From positions 2,356,001 through 2,420,000 of the forward strand of contig NZ_CP025086.1 of assembly GCF_004135935.1 (NCBI RefSeq): a DNA stretch of 64,000 bases, read 5' to 3'. Every line of letters starts with the position of its first letter. Position 1 is the stretch's first letter. Position numbers and translations under genes: made by a program. Under the pieces are notes generated by a model. The model worked only from the letters and a program-made list of their open reading frames with translations. It did no database searches and was not told the DNA's origin. The DNA comes from Methylovirgula ligni (GTDB taxonomy: Bacteria; Pseudomonadota; Alphaproteobacteria; Rhizobiales; Beijerinckiaceae). Below are positions 63,181 to 64,000 of this stretch, piece after piece.

Positions 63181-64000
63181 TTATTCCGCCGCGGCGATCT
63201 GCGGCGCGGCCTCTTCGCCCTGACTCCGCTGTGTATGCGCATAATGCGACGCATTGGTGCGGCCGGCGCAGGCGTCGCGTGCAAACATCACGAGATGGTG
63301 GACACAGATAGACGTCGCGATGACGAACTCGATTTGGCCCGGCCTGAACCACCGCAAAGTGTATTTCCAGAAGGTGCGGCGATAATCGGCGCGCACGCCC
63401 AGCGTCCAGAAAATTTTCGTTAGCATGACGAGGCCGCGCAGGACGTTCTTCGGCGCGAAGCGGGCTCTGCTGTTCGGACGTTTCAGCCGGTTCGGCCAGG
63501 TGTTCTCGATCTGATATTGATAACGGCTGTAGAGCGTCTCCGGCTGATAGGCTTCCTTCATGCAATGCTTCCACATCCGCACGACATCGTCGTAGGGCAG
63601 GAGGAATCGCACATTCGACTCGCGGCCCTCGTCTTCGATAAGCCTGTCCGCCTTCGTCAGCCGGTCCCAGAGCGGCGTCTGCGGCAGCGCCTGCAGCAGA
63701 TTGATCGTCAGCATGGGGATTTGCGACTGGGCGATGAAGTCGATCAGTCGCTGGCCCGTGTTGGGCGTATCGCTGTCGAGGCCGAGAATGATGCCGGAGA
63801 CGACCTGCATCCCGTGTTGGTTGATCGCCCGCACCGAGTCGAGGATCGGCATGGTGAGATTTTGCTTCTTGTCGATCTCCTTCAGCGCGTCGGCCTCCGG
63901 CGTCTCGATGCCGCAGAAGATCGTCTCGAAGCCGGCCTCGCGCATCATCGCGAGGATGTCCGGCGTGCGGGCGATATTGAGCGTCGCCTCGCAGGAGAGG
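63181..64000 (-). CDS. B12-binding-domain radical SAM protein, C-terminal part (5' end outside window)
   Basis: The frame enters from the right edge and reads back to 63181. Visible parts are the end of the radical SAM barrel (LSCEATLNIARTPDILAMM, then FCGIETPEADALKEIDKKQN and VSGIILGLDSDTPN). A C-terminal DUF4070-like region follows (NTWPNRLKRPNSRARFAPKN, TFWKYTLRWFRPGQIEFVIA). The cobalamin-binding domain and the CxxxCxxC cluster lie outside the window. The family includes hopanoid methylases such as HpnP; that specific role is not shown here. It is convergent with scpB. Confidence 0.8.
   Translation of the reverse strand, partial: LSCEATLNIARTPDILAMMREAGFETIFCGIETPEADALKEIDKKQNLTMPILDSVRAINQHGMQVVSGIILGLDSDTPNTGQRLIDFIAQSQIPMLTINLLQALPQTPLWDRLTKADRLIEDEGRESNVRFLLPYDDVVRMWKHCMKEAYQPETLYSRYQYQIENTWPNRLKRPNSRARFAPKNVLRGLVMLTKIFWTLGVRADYRRTFWKYTLRWFRPGQIEFVIATSICVHHLVMFARDACAGRTNASHYAHTQRSQGEEAAPQIAAAE

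Overview
This window is GC-rich and gene-dense. It reads as the chromosome of an alphaproteobacterium, most likely of the order Hyphomicrobiales (Rhizobiales). The evidence is the set of housekeeping proteins, the alphaproteobacterial SOS box (GTTC-N7-GTTC) beside lexA, the dgt-argS-SPOR-nagZ-scpA-scpB gene order, and REP-like elements of the type common in that order. A family such as Beijerinckiaceae or Methylocystaceae is possible, but that is inference.

Region 1 (1-9312) is core: a CHASE2 sensor protein cut by the left edge, xthA, a UbiH-type hydroxylase, gltA, gltX, comEC and lexA. Region 2 (9490-11787) is a low-GC island. It holds a three-gene operon (a membrane-anchored CHAP-like protein with its catalytic Cys replaced by Ser, a 310-residue unknown protein and a 54-residue protein) next to an internally deleted IS1595-type transposase. 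It lies divergent from lexA and shares its SOS-box intergenic region. Region 3 (11931-13512) has a secreted protein and small membrane proteins of unknown function.

Region 4 (13859-28273) is an organosulfur-scavenging block. It holds a TauD/AtsK-type dioxygenase, an octaheme cytochrome with HEAT and TPR repeats, a Tat-exported DUF1254 protein, a periplasmic sulfatase, an SsuA-type binding protein, a TonB-dependent receptor, an SnaA/NtaA-type flavin monooxygenase, and SsuC and SsuB. Together these could bring sulfate esters or sulfonates across the outer membrane, hydrolyse or import them, and desulfonate them in the cytoplasm.

Region 5 (28500-42406) is mixed: a cold-shock protein, tRNA-Thr(GGT), a YihY/BrkB membrane protein, Sua5/YrdC, a D-2-hydroxyacid dehydrogenase, an overlapping pair of RNA methyltransferases, an Fe-S protein fused to an SCP2 domain, a membrane gene broken by a TGA and facing a MarR regulator across three palindromic operators, and dxs. 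Region 6 (42720-64000) is mostly core: HdeD, ppdK, a SleB hydrolase, a TPR protein, ispE, a polyprenyl synthase, a TrmN6-like methyltransferase, glyQ without an adjacent glyS, a PfkB kinase, an A-type Fe-S carrier, dgt, argS, a SPOR protein, nagZ, scpA, scpB, and a B12/radical-SAM protein cut by the right edge. A small secreted protein with a His/Trp repeat tail lies at 52900-53127.

Two families of palindromic intergenic repeats recur through the window. All functional calls come from reading motifs and context; no database search was possible.
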